From positions 23,042,621-23,106,620 of the forward strand of contig OZ038495.1 of the NCBI GenBank assembly GCA_964036315.1: a stretch of DNA of 64,000 bases. Reading direction: 5' to 3'. Position 1 is the stretch's first letter. Every line of letters begins with the position of its first letter. Below the pieces are notes generated by a model. It saw only the letters and a list, made by a program, of their open reading frames with translations. It did not search any database and was not told where the DNA came from. This document shows, piece by piece, positions 43,980-56,140 of the stretch. This DNA is from Acanthosepion esculentum. Taxonomy: Eukaryota; Mollusca; Cephalopoda; Sepiida; Sepiidae. Both the position numbers and the translations under genes were made by a program.

Positions 43980-45700
43980 TAAAGAAGTAACTGAATGAAA
44001 TGGAAATCATTTATTATTTCTCTTGTCATGTACTTTAAAAGCTGCCAAAAGTGACCCTTGAACCTTAATATTAAGTCACATATGCAATTTATGACAGTTA
44101 TTTGCAAATAAATAAATAAGGGCAGTTAGTCTTTATTTATCTGAACTTCAAATACATTTAACATTTAATGTTAGTTTTATTTGCACTAATACTACTTTTA
44201 CATGCCAAGTCATTTCAGGAGATGGCTCACCATAATTTTCTCTCTTTTGTTATTCAAATATAGTGAATAAACACATCCTTGTTCTATTCATCTTTTTATT
44301 TACTTGTTCACTAAACTCATTCTTTATCTGTATGCAAGCTATTTGTTCCCAGTAGAGTTTAAAGATTAAATATTGATCATCCTCTCCAATGTAAATCATG
44401 CTTTCTTAACATTTCAAGATCATCATGTCATACCCTATGAAATGCCTGTATAATCTATGGAACATGTGTAAATCTTTCTGTATTTATATTTCTCACACTG
44501 ATAGTATTCTGACCATGAAAATTACATTTCTTGTTCAAGTATTTGGAACAAAACTATGCTGTGTCCTATTTCCAGTGTGTTACACTACAAGCTCTATTTA
44601 TTAGAATCCTAATTATTAATTATGTGGCTCATCAAATTGATTTTCTGGTGGAGTTTATATTCATCCATACCTGGTTTCTTTGACAATGGTATGAAGATTG
44701 ATTTACATTATATACTATTCCATTAGTTTGCTACTGTGGTGAATTGAAGGATGAGGTTCAGTGCACTGTCTGAGTTTGTGTACAGGACTTATTTGGAAGA
44801 TCACTGGACTGAGTTGCTTCCTTTTGTATTTAGAATTACTGTCATCTTTTTAGTGCTTGTTTCAAGCTATTACATACATGTGTAATGCAATGCCTTAATA
44901 CTTGGTTAAATACTGATAATTTGAACTAATAAAATTATTATTGTGGTAATGCTTCAGCTGTTGTCACATATTTGGCAACCTTATTAATCCAAAAATTACC
45001 TAAGACTATAAGCATCTCTATTACAAACTCATCTGGTCTTGCTGCTTTGTACCTTTTCATTTTCGCCAATGCTCAGATTTTAATATTATCGATCCTATGT
45101 TTTTGATATTGTAGGTTTCTCTAATCTGTTGAGATGGAAGTGCCCTCTGATGTATTTAATTCATTTTTGTAGTACCTTTTACATTATAATGGTACCATTA
45201 GATTTTATACAGACTGTTAAAGTGCACATTTTATGTCCTATTTCTTTTATCATTTTATGCCAGCTTGCTGTTTGTATACTGTGAATTTTAGATCTCTGTA
45301 CATTTCTCATTGACCATTCTTCCTTTGTTTTCTTGTACTTATTGCTGATAATTTTGTTTAACCTCATATATACTGCACCATTTCTTGTCCCATTTATTAC
45401 ATTGGAAATTTTATCTACTATCCACTTCTTTTTTTTCTTTTTCTGCCTTCTCTTGGAATTACCTTTTCAATCGTTACTAGTGCTACTTTAAGGTTTCAAT
45501 TTTGAATTCCTGCTTTATTCTAAAGTTTTGCATTTATTCTTAACTGATTATCTTTGTTAGTAAATTAAGTCACTGGAGTTTTTTAGTATTGCAGTTTAGG
45601 CATAGCTTTGGGCTTCTTTAAAATTTATAATTTTACCCTTAGTTAGCATCTGACTGGGAGAGGATTGCTCTCACAGTCAATGTTTGGATAATCAGCAGGT
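43980..45700 (-). pseudogene. Decayed RTE-type LINE, linker and reverse transcriptase
   Basis: On the minus strand, across stops and shifts, characteristic blocks appear in the right order. They are: basic linker EKVIPREGRKRKKRS (near 45450), NKYKKTKEEWSMRNV and LTVCIKSNGTIIM (45367-45179), MKRYKAARPDEFVIEMLIVL (45063-45000, the K..APGPDEI..EMLKAL motif), FIPLSKKPGMDEYKLHQ and INLMSHI (about 44700-44620, PKKPG...HRTISLMSH), IDYTGIS/HDDLEMLRKHDLH (about 44440-44370, the FIDY.KAFD region), and WEQIACIQIKNEFSE (about 44345-44300). The catalytic FADD region is not recognisable. The element is long dead and lacks the endonuclease part and the 3' end. Confidence 0.8.
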
Positions 45701-45709
45701 GTCTAATGT

Positions 45710-46730
45710 TAACTGATTCTTAAACATGCATGTTTACAAATTAGAAAAATTGTTTTTGTAATAAAAGGTTGAAAATAGTCATGATGGATGATATAAAAAA
45801 AAAGAATTTTCATATAAAATAGTGCAGCACTTTGTAATTACATTGTTATACCACTCGTGTATCCGTAGTTTTTAGAACACACAGCTAACCTGTCGGTGCC
45901 CTATTGCCTCAGCCATGCTTGCCAGGTTTAAACACCATTAATCATGTTTAGGAAATGTTGTAAACCTCACTATATTCCCTGCAGATTAAATACAACAAAT
46001 ACAATTCTGTGGTGGACAGTCCTGGAATATGTCTAAACAGATAAACTCGTGCAATGTTTCCAGTGCTTTGTAGCTGCTCCACTATAGCTGAGGAAAAGGC
46101 TACATTTTATTAAATAGCTCTTAATTTTGGGGGCACTTCAGGATTTATTACATTCCTTCTGTTTGTTCTATTTGAGTCATGAAACAGATTTATGAATATT
46201 GAAAGGACAGAATTTTAATTAAAGCATTATTCAACCAAGATATGTCAGCAATGAAATAAACTTTGTCCTAAGAAGGAAAATATATAGTTCAATAAGAAGA
46301 TCAACAAAAATCAGAAGTGAAAAACATGGAGAAAACTGACTCTTAAATTTTAGAAGAACATTAATTTTCATTAATACCTCTTATTTGGCTCTTTTTTCAT
46401 ATTCATAAAAAATTATTATTATTACTAAGACTATCATCTTGTAATTAACAAGTATTTTTGTGTTTCAAATTGAAGAGCAACCAAAAATCATTAATGGATG
46501 AAGGAAAAATATTCACAAATGGTATAATGGTATTTCTTTATTAAAACAAGGTTTTATTCATGTTCCTATTTAATATGTCTAATTATCTAATATACAAAAA
46601 TTCAAATATTTTTTTTGTTTTGTGTGTATGTGTGCTCAAAACTTTGAAGCTAAATATTTTAAGTCTGTGTTTGCAAATATTATATAAAACTTTAACATCA
46701 AATAAATGTCAGTTTTATTATTTATATCTA
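45710..46730. other. No recognised element
   Basis: Mixed sequence; 45840-46110 is a little richer in G+C but shows no gene signal that I can support. Confidence 0.45.
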
Positions 46731-46732
46731 CT

Positions 46733-46833
46733 AGCACGTGTTTTACTACACCTGGTCCAGCACGTGTTTTACTACATCTGGTCCAGCACGTGTCTTACTA
46801 CATCTGGTCCAGCACATGTCTTATATCTTGTCC
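46733..46833 (+). repeat. 26-bp tandem repeat, four units, each with an E-box
   Basis: Units at 46733-46758, 46759-46784, 46785-46810 and 46811-46833 follow AGCACGTGTTTTACTACA then TCTGGTCC. CACGTG is intact in the first three (46735, 46761, 46787) and is CACATG in the fourth. Confidence 0.92.
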
Positions 46834-47164
46834 AGTTTAACAAAGATAACTAACTTATTTATTCAGCCTTAAAAATCAATTACAAAAAGTGTTTTGCTAT
46901 TCATTTTCTATCTCATCTATTGTGATCTTTATAAATAAGTGATTGTTTTTGTTTTATAGAGTTTGCAATTAAAATTGCTTACTTATTCAAATAAAATCAT
47001 TTTTTAACCCAAAAGTAATAACCACCTTAGCCTTTATATTACACCTTAGTATTAAAGGAAGTAAAAAAATGTTAATATTTTTAATAGAAAATTTTGAAAA
47101 TGCAACAAATATGACAAATTATTATAACATACAGTATATAAAATTAGATGGCATGGTGGAGTAT

Positions 47165-47378
47165 TTTAACTATAAGTGAATGTAACAAACCCGATCAGAA
47201 TAAGAACTCGGCTCTCTAATTTCTCATTCTGAGCCATTATCCATTACATCACCCACACATACAAGCTTACAGCATCTACTATTCCCAAAGTGGTCACCCA
47301 TCTAAGTACTAAACAGGCTCGATTTTGCTTAACTTTGGTGATCAAATAGGAACAGGTTTTTGATATGGCCATAAGCTT
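47165..47378 (-). mobile_element. SINE-C copy with 5S head, minus orientation
   Basis: The minus strand reads CAAGCTTATGGCCATATCAA, TTTGATCACCAAAGTTAAGC, GTTTAGTACTTAGATGGGTG, ACCACTTTGGGAATAGTAGA, TGCTGTAAGCTTGTATGTG, then GGTGATGTAATGGATAATGG (A-box region) and GAGCCGAGTTCTTATTCTG. The body is cut short. Confidence 0.85.
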
Positions 47379-47930
47379 GAATAAGTCAGAAAAAAGTTTA
47401 AAAGAGAATAAAGGGTTCAACTAGTAGTAGTAGTTAATTACTCAGTTTAGCTTGGTACAAGACCATGAGTATGGGGGGCTCAGTGTAGATTGACTTAATA
47501 TTCAGTTGTAATGGTCAACCAGTCTAAAAAATATTCCTATGCTGAGGTGACATCATTACTAAGAGTATCTAATTTTAGTACAAGGCCAAAAGTATGAGAG
47601 AGCACAGTGATGATCAATCTCACTACTTAGCTGCAGTAATCATTAACCAAACTAGCTTACTAAATATTATCCTGAACCAAAGTTAACATCTGACATCTGG
47701 CCACAAATATGAAGCATTGAGTGAGGAAACTCACTTAATAGCAATTCATTAACTATTACACCTCCAATAGGTGCAGAAATGAAATTTAATCCACTATGAC
47801 CATGCTTCAAAACCTTGGCCATCATATGCAGCCTCGACCACTTGATAATCAAAACTATATCTCTTTTTATTCATTTTGTCTCCTCTACAGATACATTCCA
47901 TCTGAGAATATTTACTTATATATACACACA
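47379..47930. other. No firm element
   Basis: Three spaced ACCATGAGTATG/GCCAAAAGTATGAGAG/GGCCACAAATATGAAG stretches hint at a decayed long-period repeat (about 120 bp apart). A (CA)n tract lies at 47923-47940. Confidence 0.35.
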
Positions 47931-47944
47931 CACACACACGCACT

Positions 47945-48660
47945 TTAATCATTTCACCCCAATCAGGGCAATAAAGCCACTAAGACAAGGGGGTTACTGA
48001 GTTAGAAAATATGAGAAAAATAAACACTGTTAAAGAAAGTGAACAATAAAAGTACAAGAATCATGAAGACAGTAGATAATGATTGACAGTGCATTTAAAT
48101 TTTTGAAGATCAAAGTTGACTGGGAAGCAAGAAGCTGAAAGAGAGTTAAAAGTGTGATAGAAGAAATTGTTAGCATAGAACTTACAGTTACATCTAGCCA
48201 TTTCAACGATAAAACAATGTGACCTAGCTGCCAATCTAGTACTGCACTTAAATTCATTAAAACTAGGTAATATAGAGGAAAGTTCATTAGAACACTTACC
48301 ATGAAAATTTTTATAGAAAAGGCATAAGGAAGCGACATTATGGTGGTAGGAAAATGACTGAAGGCAAGATGCCAGATCAGGATCAATAACATTGCAAATT
48401 TTTTTGATTTTATCAAGAATCTCTAAATATGTAGCAGGAGCATCAGATCAGATCAGATCAGATGTGGCAGCAATATTCAAAGCAAGGATGAATGGCAGAC
48501 TTATAAATATTTAAGATAGATTCTGGTGAGAAAAATTGTCTCTCACAGCACAGTGAACCAACTTTCCTAGCAGCAGACTTAGCATTTAATTCAATATAAT
48601 CTTTCCACTTCATGTCAGAAGAAACCATTAGTCTGAAAATTTGAAATATATTTGACACAT
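47945..48660 (-). pseudogene. LINE-L reverse transcriptase C-terminus and 3' UTR, longest copy
   Basis: On the minus strand: MVSSDMKWKDYIELNAKSAA, RKVGSLCCERQFFSPES, LNIYKSAIHPCFEYCCHI, then APATYLEILDKI, KKICNVIDPDLASCLQSF, VASLCLFYK.FHGKCSNELS, STRLAARSHCFIVEMARCNC, FDLQKFKCTVNHYLLSS and a stop. This is the C-terminal third of a CR1/jockey-like ORF2. The 3' UTR ends CCTTGTCTTAGTGGCTTTAT and TGCCCTGATTGGGGTGAAAT. The frame is interrupted only by a short TGATC expansion and one shift, so it is younger than the other fragments. Confidence 0.85.
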
Positions 48661-48664
48661 TGAC

Positions 48665-49115
48665 TGCCAGAGGTCAATTATGAAACTGGACTTCAAATAG
48701 CATCTTTATAATAGCCAACTTAGGTAATAACATTTTTTTTAAAATTATTTGTTTATGTGTTATATTTTCAATAATTTTTCCCATAAAATTTTGTCTTTAG
48801 TTGCTAGTACAATTTTTCATTCTTACCATAAATGCCTAGTACCAGTTATTTGTGTTAAAAATGATGAAAATAGCTCATGGTTGTAGCCCTGATAGCAAGA
48901 CCAGAAAAATGAGAAAAAAACATGTGTTGGCATAATAACAAAAACTGCCAATCATGTTATCTTGTGGCAGTTAATGTGTTAAGGTAAATATTCATAAAGT
49001 TTTGGAACAAGTACAATACACACTTAGAAAAAAAAAAGATTTAAATATAGGAAGACAAAATATAGAACCAATGACAAATTTCAATGCTGTTATATTTTTT
49101 AAGTGTAAGTATCTT
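48665..49115. other. No recognised element
   Basis: AT-rich; nothing supported. Confidence 0.5.
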
Positions 49116-49119
49116 TTCT

Positions 49120-49275
49120 TTTTGTGTGCCATGTCCTTTCAGGATGTAGGCGATCATGGCTCTCCACCCACCTCTATCCTTTGTATCTCTCAACAAGTTC
49201 CTTCCCTCTGCTTCCTCTCCCAGACCACACTCTGTCATCCACTTGCTTAAGCCCACTAAGTATGTCACACATTGT
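49120..49275 (-). pseudogene. LINE-N C-terminal fragment
   Basis: The minus frame reads LSKWMTECGLGEEAEGRNLL, RDTKDRGGWRAMIAYILKGH, GTQKE. The W..MV..VLKGHGT ending is typical of one branch of invertebrate RTE/jockey-like reverse transcriptases. Confidence 0.75.
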
Positions 49276-49279
49276 TTTC

Positions 49280-50390
49280 CCTTGTCTCTCTTTCTCTCTA
49301 TTCAACCCGTGAGTATCAGATTCTCTAGGCCCTCCTTCCTTTATAAAAGAATTTCAGCAAGTGACAGCTATGATACTGAGAATGTATATATAATAAAGCA
49401 TAAAATATTATAAAATAGAGGTAAAATGTCATATTTAAAATTAAAAAAATCATCCTAAATATTACTGTGTGCTTCAAATAAAGTCTATTGAGAAAGAATT
49501 AAATTAAATTAGACTGAATATTAACTTTGGTTTGGTTTTCCTTGGTTTGGTAAATCCTTTCTTACTGAGTCAAGCAAAAACCAATTAAGACGAATGAGTT
49601 TGTATTACAGTATAAACATTATCTTGTTCAGTTCTGAACCATAAAGAAAACTGGATATTATCTGACAAAAGCTTTGATATAGAAAGATGATAAATAATTG
49701 ATTCAGCTTAACATTGTAAAGAAAAAAAAAAGATAGGAAAAATAAAAATACTTTCCTTCCCTGTCCAAACACAAACCAGTTTTTATTATAAAAGATACAA
49801 GTCTATATCACTTGCATAAAAAAATAAAAACAAGGTAGTAAAGACTTTTTGTAGAGTAATTCTCATTAATGGAAGTCGAGTGAAAGTAGAGATATGAACT
49901 GTACTGCATCAGGTACAATGAATGCAAGAGAAAATAAGTTGTTAATTAATGCTTGGTAACCATGGTATCTAATTAACATTTTATGAAAATAGCTGTGCAT
50001 TGTTCCAGTTGAATAGTACAAGAAAATCATTCACAATATTTGAACCATTTTTTCTCACTCACACGAGATCCATTAAACTAGAAAATACAAAAAGAGAATG
50101 AAATGTGATACAAGATTAGAATAATTAAAGAATTTATTTTAGTAGCATAATGCCTCGAGATGCTAACAAGCATGTAGCAGGAGTAATCAACCACATCTTT
50201 TTCTTCTGAAGTTTTGTCATGTGTTTTGGTTTGCATTGACAGAACTTGGTCCATTTTCTTTAAAAAAGAAAATTTAAAAAATGTCAAGTAACTTAAATAC
50301 CAAATCAAACAAAAAGGGGAAAAAATTCTAACAGGTGTCCCTTAAGAGAATGAATCAAGAAATTAAAATTCTTTTCTAGAGACAATGGTG
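49280..50390. other. No recognised element
   Basis: AT-rich sequence; nothing supported. Confidence 0.5.
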
Positions 50391-50394
50391 ACAA

Positions 50395-50660
50395 AAAGAT
50401 CATTTGAAATTTCTAGGGTACATAATGAGGAAAGAGGGCTTAGAAAATTTGATACTCACAGGAAAGATTGAAGGCAAGAGGGACAGAGGAAAACAACATA
50501 TAATCTGGTTTAGTTTGAGTGAATGGATGGTTGGGCAGAATTTGGGAGAGATAGTTAAAAGACAAAATTTATTAAAAGCTACAAAGGACTGGAAATTGTG
50601 GAGAGCCATGATCACCAATATCCTGAAGGTACATGATACATAGAAGAAGAAAATTATTTC
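50395..50660 (+). pseudogene. LINE-N C-terminal fragment, open frame kept
   Basis: 79 codons remain open: FLGYIMRKEGLENLILTGKI, EGKRDRGKQHIIWFSLSEWM, then LLKATKDWKLWRAMITNILK and VHDT, ending at TAG. G.IMR..GLE...LTGKIEGKR.RG.Q is the well known C-terminal tail of these LINE proteins. No upstream RT is left. Confidence 0.82.
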
Positions 50661-50664
50661 ATGT

Positions 50665-52555
50665 GAAACATCATAAAATCCTACTCTTCTCCAAGTTGTA
50701 AACAAACACTGGTCATACTGGGTAACAAAGAATTTACTACTGGGATAAAAAAAAAAAGAATTTAGAATTTGCTACTGGGGTAAAATGATGTGTATGCCTA
50801 AGTGTATATTCTAATTCCAAATCCATGATTAGAATTGTTCTAGCATATATGTTTTAACATGCACATGACTGAGGAGACATTGTCTTATATTTTTTTTATC
50901 TCAAAAACCTGATGTGCTTGGACAATTCTAAGTACACATTTAGAAAATGTATACTTTAGTAGAGCATCATTTGTATAGGTAGCAGATAAAAAGTTTTTGT
51001 TGGCCAGTGTAATCCAACCAGAAAAGTTTGGGCTTATTCTTTAAAATAGAATGAAACAGCAGAAATTATATTAATCAAGAGACACCACATTATACCAAAT
51101 CACATAGGTTTCACATTATTACAACAAATAGTTAGCCTGCCTTATGGTTGAAATAGTTACTTATTCCCACCAGAATAAGTGATATGTATTTGTGCCCAAG
51201 TAAAAGCCAAAATTGATTTTCTAGACAAGCAGGCCTTCTCTAAATTGGAAGTAATGTAACACAATCTTTTATGCTCTATTTTTTTCTATTTGAACTTGTT
51301 CCATTGGATAAGTTGGTAAATATCTATTGTAGTAATTGGGAATGTGCAAAAACAGAATGTAGTAAAAAGAAAAAAAGGGTTGAAAATAGGAGCATATAAA
51401 AAATTGTCAATTTTTAATTGAGATAAATTTTGATAAACCTTTTCAAAAGGTGTTTCTCAGTCTGAACAGTGAGAAAATTGTTGATCAGAAAATAACAGTT
51501 CTTAGGAGCTTGGAATGTACAAGCTGTTGAAATGAAAAAGAGAAAATAGAGAATTTAATAAATTCACTTTTGAAATTCATTTAAGAACTCATAGAATTTT
51601 AGAACAGATTATTTCAACAGACAAATTATTGATTTTAAATGTTTTTCTTTTTTAATGGAACTTGAGTGAATCTTCTTAAGCAAATTTGTATTTAGCTGAA
51701 AACCTATCCTATATAGGATGAGATTTTCAGCTAGTTTCTATGGAAGGTGTAAATGAGGCCTTTATTTGCAACAAGTGGTTTTGAACTATGTATTTATTGA
51801 ATCATATCTTATTTGGGTTAAATAGTAGACTTGTCCATTTAGACTTGAGTGACAACCAACCTCAGAGAAGGAAAACTCTGAATTCTGAATTGAGGGGAAA
51901 GCCACAGGAAACAACTCCACTATCTTTACCAAAGATTCATGACAATTCTCAGAGAGCCATGATTGTCTAACCTGAAGAGATATGGCATAAAAAAAATCTT
52001 ATCTGAAAATCATCATTATCACTAAAGATTTCAAGTACCCACATATTTAATATAAATTTATCCAGCCTATTTTTGATTGTATTAATATGGGTATAATATC
52101 AAACATCATTGAAGGGTTTATAGAGGAAAAAATTCAGTTCAGCTAACCTGGTGGACATAAGGTAAGGGTCCAGTTTTGCATTATATTTACATTGTAAATT
52201 GAGGCACTCTTTAAAATCGTAAAAAAGAAGCCAGATACATGTTCCAGGGCTTTATTAGTAACCATAAAATAATCAGTAGCCATATTTCTAGTCATCCTCT
52301 AGTTATGTGATGACAGAAGAGGCATTTGGTTAATTATATATAAGCTGTATTTTATTTCATTATAGGTGAATGAAAAAGACAAAATAAAGTAAATATATAT
52401 TCGGTCACAAATTCTCATATCTTATGTAGTTCTCAAAGTTCAAATTTAGCTTAAAATGTCTTCTCATGAAACAAATCATGTCTAAAATGACAAAGGACTA
52501 AGTGATTTCTCTAATATCATAAATTCTATATGCGGAACAAAATCAGCATATTTTT
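50665..52555. other. No recognised element
   Basis: About 1.9 kb of AT-rich sequence. A 60-codon plus frame at 51788-51970 shows no motif. Confidence 0.5.
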
Positions 52556-52559
52556 TTCT

Positions 52560-52800
52560 GACTGCAATGAAATTTCTAGGGGACACAAAGAAGAAAGTGG
52601 GCTTGGAGAATCTGACACTCATAGGACATTGATTGTAGGAGAGGCTGAGGAAAGCATTTAGTAATCTAACAAGCTTCTGTAAACAGATGGCAAAATAGAG
52701 ATGTTAGTGAAAAGACAATCTCTACTAAGAGTTACAAAGGATAGGAAGTTGTGGAGATCCATGATTACCCATGTCCTGAAGAGTCACAAGTGATCATAGA
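52560..52800 (+). pseudogene. LINE-N C-terminal fragment, decayed
   Basis: Collinear with 50395-50660: TTTCTAGGGGACACAAAGAA, GGGCTTGGAGAATCTGACAC, GTTACAAAGGATAGGAAGTT, GTGGAGATCCATGATTACCC, ATGTCCTGAAGAGTCACAAG. All frames are broken. Confidence 0.75.
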
Positions 52801-53920
52801 ATATCATTGTCATAGATTTGACAGAGAGTTACAAGCAAATAAAAGATTTTGTTTTACAAAGTATGTTTTAAAACAAGTTTTAAGCTTATCCTATTTGTTA
52901 TTTTTTGTGAGACAGATGCTCTCACATGGCATTTATATCAATTCCCCTTTATAATCTGTCGAAAAGCAGAAAGAAAAGAAAAAAATCAATGATCAAATCA
53001 GGGAAAGTTGTTAAAAGATAAACCAGTAACCAAGTGGAATTGTGTGTCTCTATTAGAGAAACAATATCCAGTGTATCATATTTGGATGCCTTCTTGTAAT
53101 AAATACAAAGAAATTCTTACACAGAGCCTGAACTGCCTTAGATGTTTTTCTAACTTACAACTTAACCTTAAAGAGAATAGAAAAATACTTAACACATTAA
53201 TTTCTTGGTAAACAACAGTAATAATCAATTTTAAACTTGCCATTGTCTATCTTCTAGCTGTCAATCATCAGTAAGACACCTCCCATTCAAGGCTAAATCC
53301 CAGATGATTGGATGAAATTGTTATAGCATAGGGCACAAATAATGGTAGTATATAGCAATTGATTTTTGTATTAAGAGATACTAGAACAAAGAAACTCTAA
53401 AAATTAATACTTATAATTACAGTATTAACATGTGGTATTGGAGAAATAATTTTCTTTTAAAAAATTACACTTTCAAGATATAAATTATAGGTTGGTGTAA
53501 CTTTTTAAATTAATATAGATGTATTTTTTATAAAATTCTTGTTAGATAAGCTACTTACAATCAGAAAAATCAATGCATCTGCTCTGTTTGTATGCAGCCA
53601 GAATAACAATGTATTGATCAAGTAAATTCCAAAGGAATTGCTAAAGTATAAAAGCAATAAGTGAAAAAGAATTAAAATTAAAAAGTTATCACTGATTTTT
53701 TTTTATTACCACTTAGCATTACAGATAAAAATGTAGAAATACAGCTGGTATATTATGTAGTAATTCTTTTTTCATTAATCTTTCATATTATTGTAGCAGC
53801 TTTTTATTCAAACAAATAGTATTATATGCAATAGCCTACAAGTAGTATGGACTTTAGCTACTACTCTTTGTGAGCAATGCTTGTTTTTTTATGGTCAAAT
53901 TTCCTGAATTATATGATAGC
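52801..53920. other. No recognised element
   Basis: AT-rich sequence; two plus frames of 67 codons (52751-52954, 53008-53211) show no motif. Confidence 0.5.
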
Positions 53921-53924
53921 ACCT

Positions 53925-54376
53925 TGTGTGTGTGTGTGTGTGTGTATGTATATATATATATATATATATACATATATTTGACAATATGATAAATATTATA
54001 TATATCATTTAGTGTGTGCATGTGTGTGAAGGAGGTTGAGAGTAAGAAAGTGAAATTTATCAGCCCAACCCAGTTTCCAAAATCTGATCAATTTCAGAAG
54101 GAAATTGGTTTTTGGGTTGGCCGAGAAATTTTCTGACTCCTTCATGAGATTATATATTGTGTGTGTGAGAGAGTGGATCAATAAATTCATTGCCTGGTAG
54201 TTATTAACCAAAATGCTTTGTAAATTTCCATTATATAATATTCAGTCTATATGATCAATGGAGCAGAGTTGTGTTGAGTTCATTCAAAAAAAGATAATTT
54301 TGAAAAATAAATATTTGGTGTGTAAAATAAATTCTTATTTCTTATTAAGTTACTGACTTACTGATGTGTGTGTATG

Positions 54377-54430
<54 letters not shown>
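53925..54430. repeat. (GT)n(TA)n tracts and a small hairpin
   Basis: GT at 53925-53946 and TA at 53949-53969; TA at 54381-54429. Between them CAGCCCAACCCAGTTTCC (54061-54078) pairs imperfectly with GGAAATTGGTTTTTGGGTTGG (54101-54121). Confidence 0.75.
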
Positions 54431-54432
<2 letters not shown>

Positions 54433-54489
54433 ATTTATTTATATGAATAAATAACAACAAAACCAGCCTGAAGATAGAGCAAAGTTTAA

Positions 54490-54665
54490 TTGGTCTCCCA
54501 TGGACAAATTGGTAAGGACTCATTTCAGCTATAGGAGATTTTTCTCTGATGGAAAAAAGATACAGGTTTGATTCTTGTTGAAAGGCACAATTTTTCTTTA
54601 GTGAGACTTCTCAATCTAGGTTGGTTGTTATTAATTTTATGTTTAAAGAGAAAAAATACGGATAG
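54490..54665 (+). mobile_element. SINE-B copy
   Basis: GGTCTCCCATGGACAAATTG and GTAAGGACT (A-box region), B box ACAGGTTTGATTCTTGTTGA, then body CAATTTTTCTTTAGTGAGAC and TTCTCAATCTAGGTTGGTTG. A (TA)n tract follows at 54707. Confidence 0.7.
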
Positions 54666-54700
54666 CAACTCAAACATGTTTACCTACTAAAAATAATAAT

Positions 54701-54706
<6 letters not shown>

Positions 54707-54752
<46 letters not shown>

Positions 54753-54902
54753 CCTTTTAATAATATATGGAAATATCCAGTCTTTGCCTGATGAAGGTTG
54801 CAAGACTGGAAAACCGTGTAGCAAAATTATGGAAAAGGAAGCATAACATATTTAAAAAAAAAAAATCCACTTTACAACCAAAAACATTTGCCGTTTCTTT
54901 CT

Positions 54903-54973
<71 letters not shown>

Positions 54974-55348
54974 GTATGTGTGTGTGTGTGGGGGGGGTGT
55001 AATAACCAAAACCAGCCTGAAAATCAAAATGGGGGAACTGCAGCAGTGTGTGAGGCATTTTTATCTTTTAAGATAAATGTTCTTAGTATTGCTGTACAGC
55101 TTATGTATTGATGATTTTTTTTAATTGCCTGGGATTGGTCCCTTTTTGGGTAAATATTGTTCCTCGAATGTCTTTAATAGAGAAAGATTGTTCAAGTATG
55201 CTCCATACGGAATGTAGGTATAGTCGAACGATGAGAGAAATTTGAAAAGACATAATAACAATGGTGATATTTATTGTATATTATTAGGCAACAAAAAATA
55301 AAATCAAGTTGGACTTATTTTGGGAAAGAGGGTTGTTTTACACTTGTG

Positions 55349-55400
<52 letters not shown>
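54707..55400. repeat. (TA)n, (TA)n(GT)n(G)n and (TA)n tracts
   Basis: TA at 54707-54749; TA/GT/G at 54908-54998; TA at 55352-55400. The frames with Ile-Tyr runs crossing these are artefacts. No gene in the spacers. Confidence 0.9.
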
Positions 55401-55401
<1 letters not shown>

Positions 55402-55404
55402 GAG

Positions 55405-55735
55405 AGATAACAATATGTAAATATTGAGAGAAAAATGTATGACAAAGTAGAAACAAGTTTTTTTCGCAATTCATTTCATCCAATGAAGTCGTAACATGTC
55501 ATACAAAATCTTTTTTCCACTTTGTCATACATTTTACCCCAATATATATTAAAGGCACTTATCTATCACCTTCATACAACCAAAAATTTCATATGTGCCA
55601 ATATTGGATATGGCAGGACAATCATCAGGTGATCAAAACAGACAGGACTGTACTGTATCAAGCATGGTTTTATATTGGTAATCTTACCATTGCCATAGTT
55701 GTTCTATACACACATAATATATATATATATATATA
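55405..55735. other. Low-feature sequence with a short (TA)n
   Basis: No named element. CAATATTGGATATGGCAGGA and CAATCATCAGGTGATCAAAA (55598-55640) faintly recall SINE cores. (TA)n at 55717-55738. Confidence 0.4.
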
Positions 55736-55737
55736 TA

Positions 55738-55933
55738 TTAAATAAAAATAGACCACTTTAAGGTTCCATGTAATAAATTATTTCACCACAGCCCTTTTAA
55801 AGGACTGCAGATCATCAGACTTTACTTCCAAAGGAACCTTTGGAAGTAAAGTCTGATGATCCGTGGTCCTTTAAAAGGGCTGTGGTGAAATAATTTATTA
55901 CATGGAACCTTAAAGTGGTCTGTTTTTATTTAA
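55738..55933. mobile_element. 196-bp near-perfect palindrome (fold-back element)
   Basis: Two 97-nt arms meet at 55835-55836 with only a 2-nt centre (CAAAGG AA CCTTTG). Arm landmarks are GACCACTTTAAGGTTCCATG, TAATAAATTATTTCACCACA, GCCCTTTTAAAGGACTGCAG and ATCATCAGACTTTACTTCCA. The only mismatches are one at T/G near the ends and three in the ACTGCAG/ACCACGG segment, so the arms are about 96% complementary. Confidence 0.9.
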
Positions 55934-56096
55934 ATTATTAGTTCTGATTTACATTGAGCTCTCTGGATTTTATCCTCCTTGGGTCTACCCATACGGATTA
56001 CCTAGTTTTCCGTAAACTATATATATATATATATATATATATATCCCCGCATCTTTGTTGTGAGTAGAATGGTTTTGTCTATATGATAAAATTATA

Positions 56097-56140
<44 letters not shown>

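Noticed and set aside
48030..48416. 128-codon minus frame as a membrane protein
   Set aside because: It is an out-of-frame reading of the LINE-L reverse transcriptase; the correct frame gives the family motifs.
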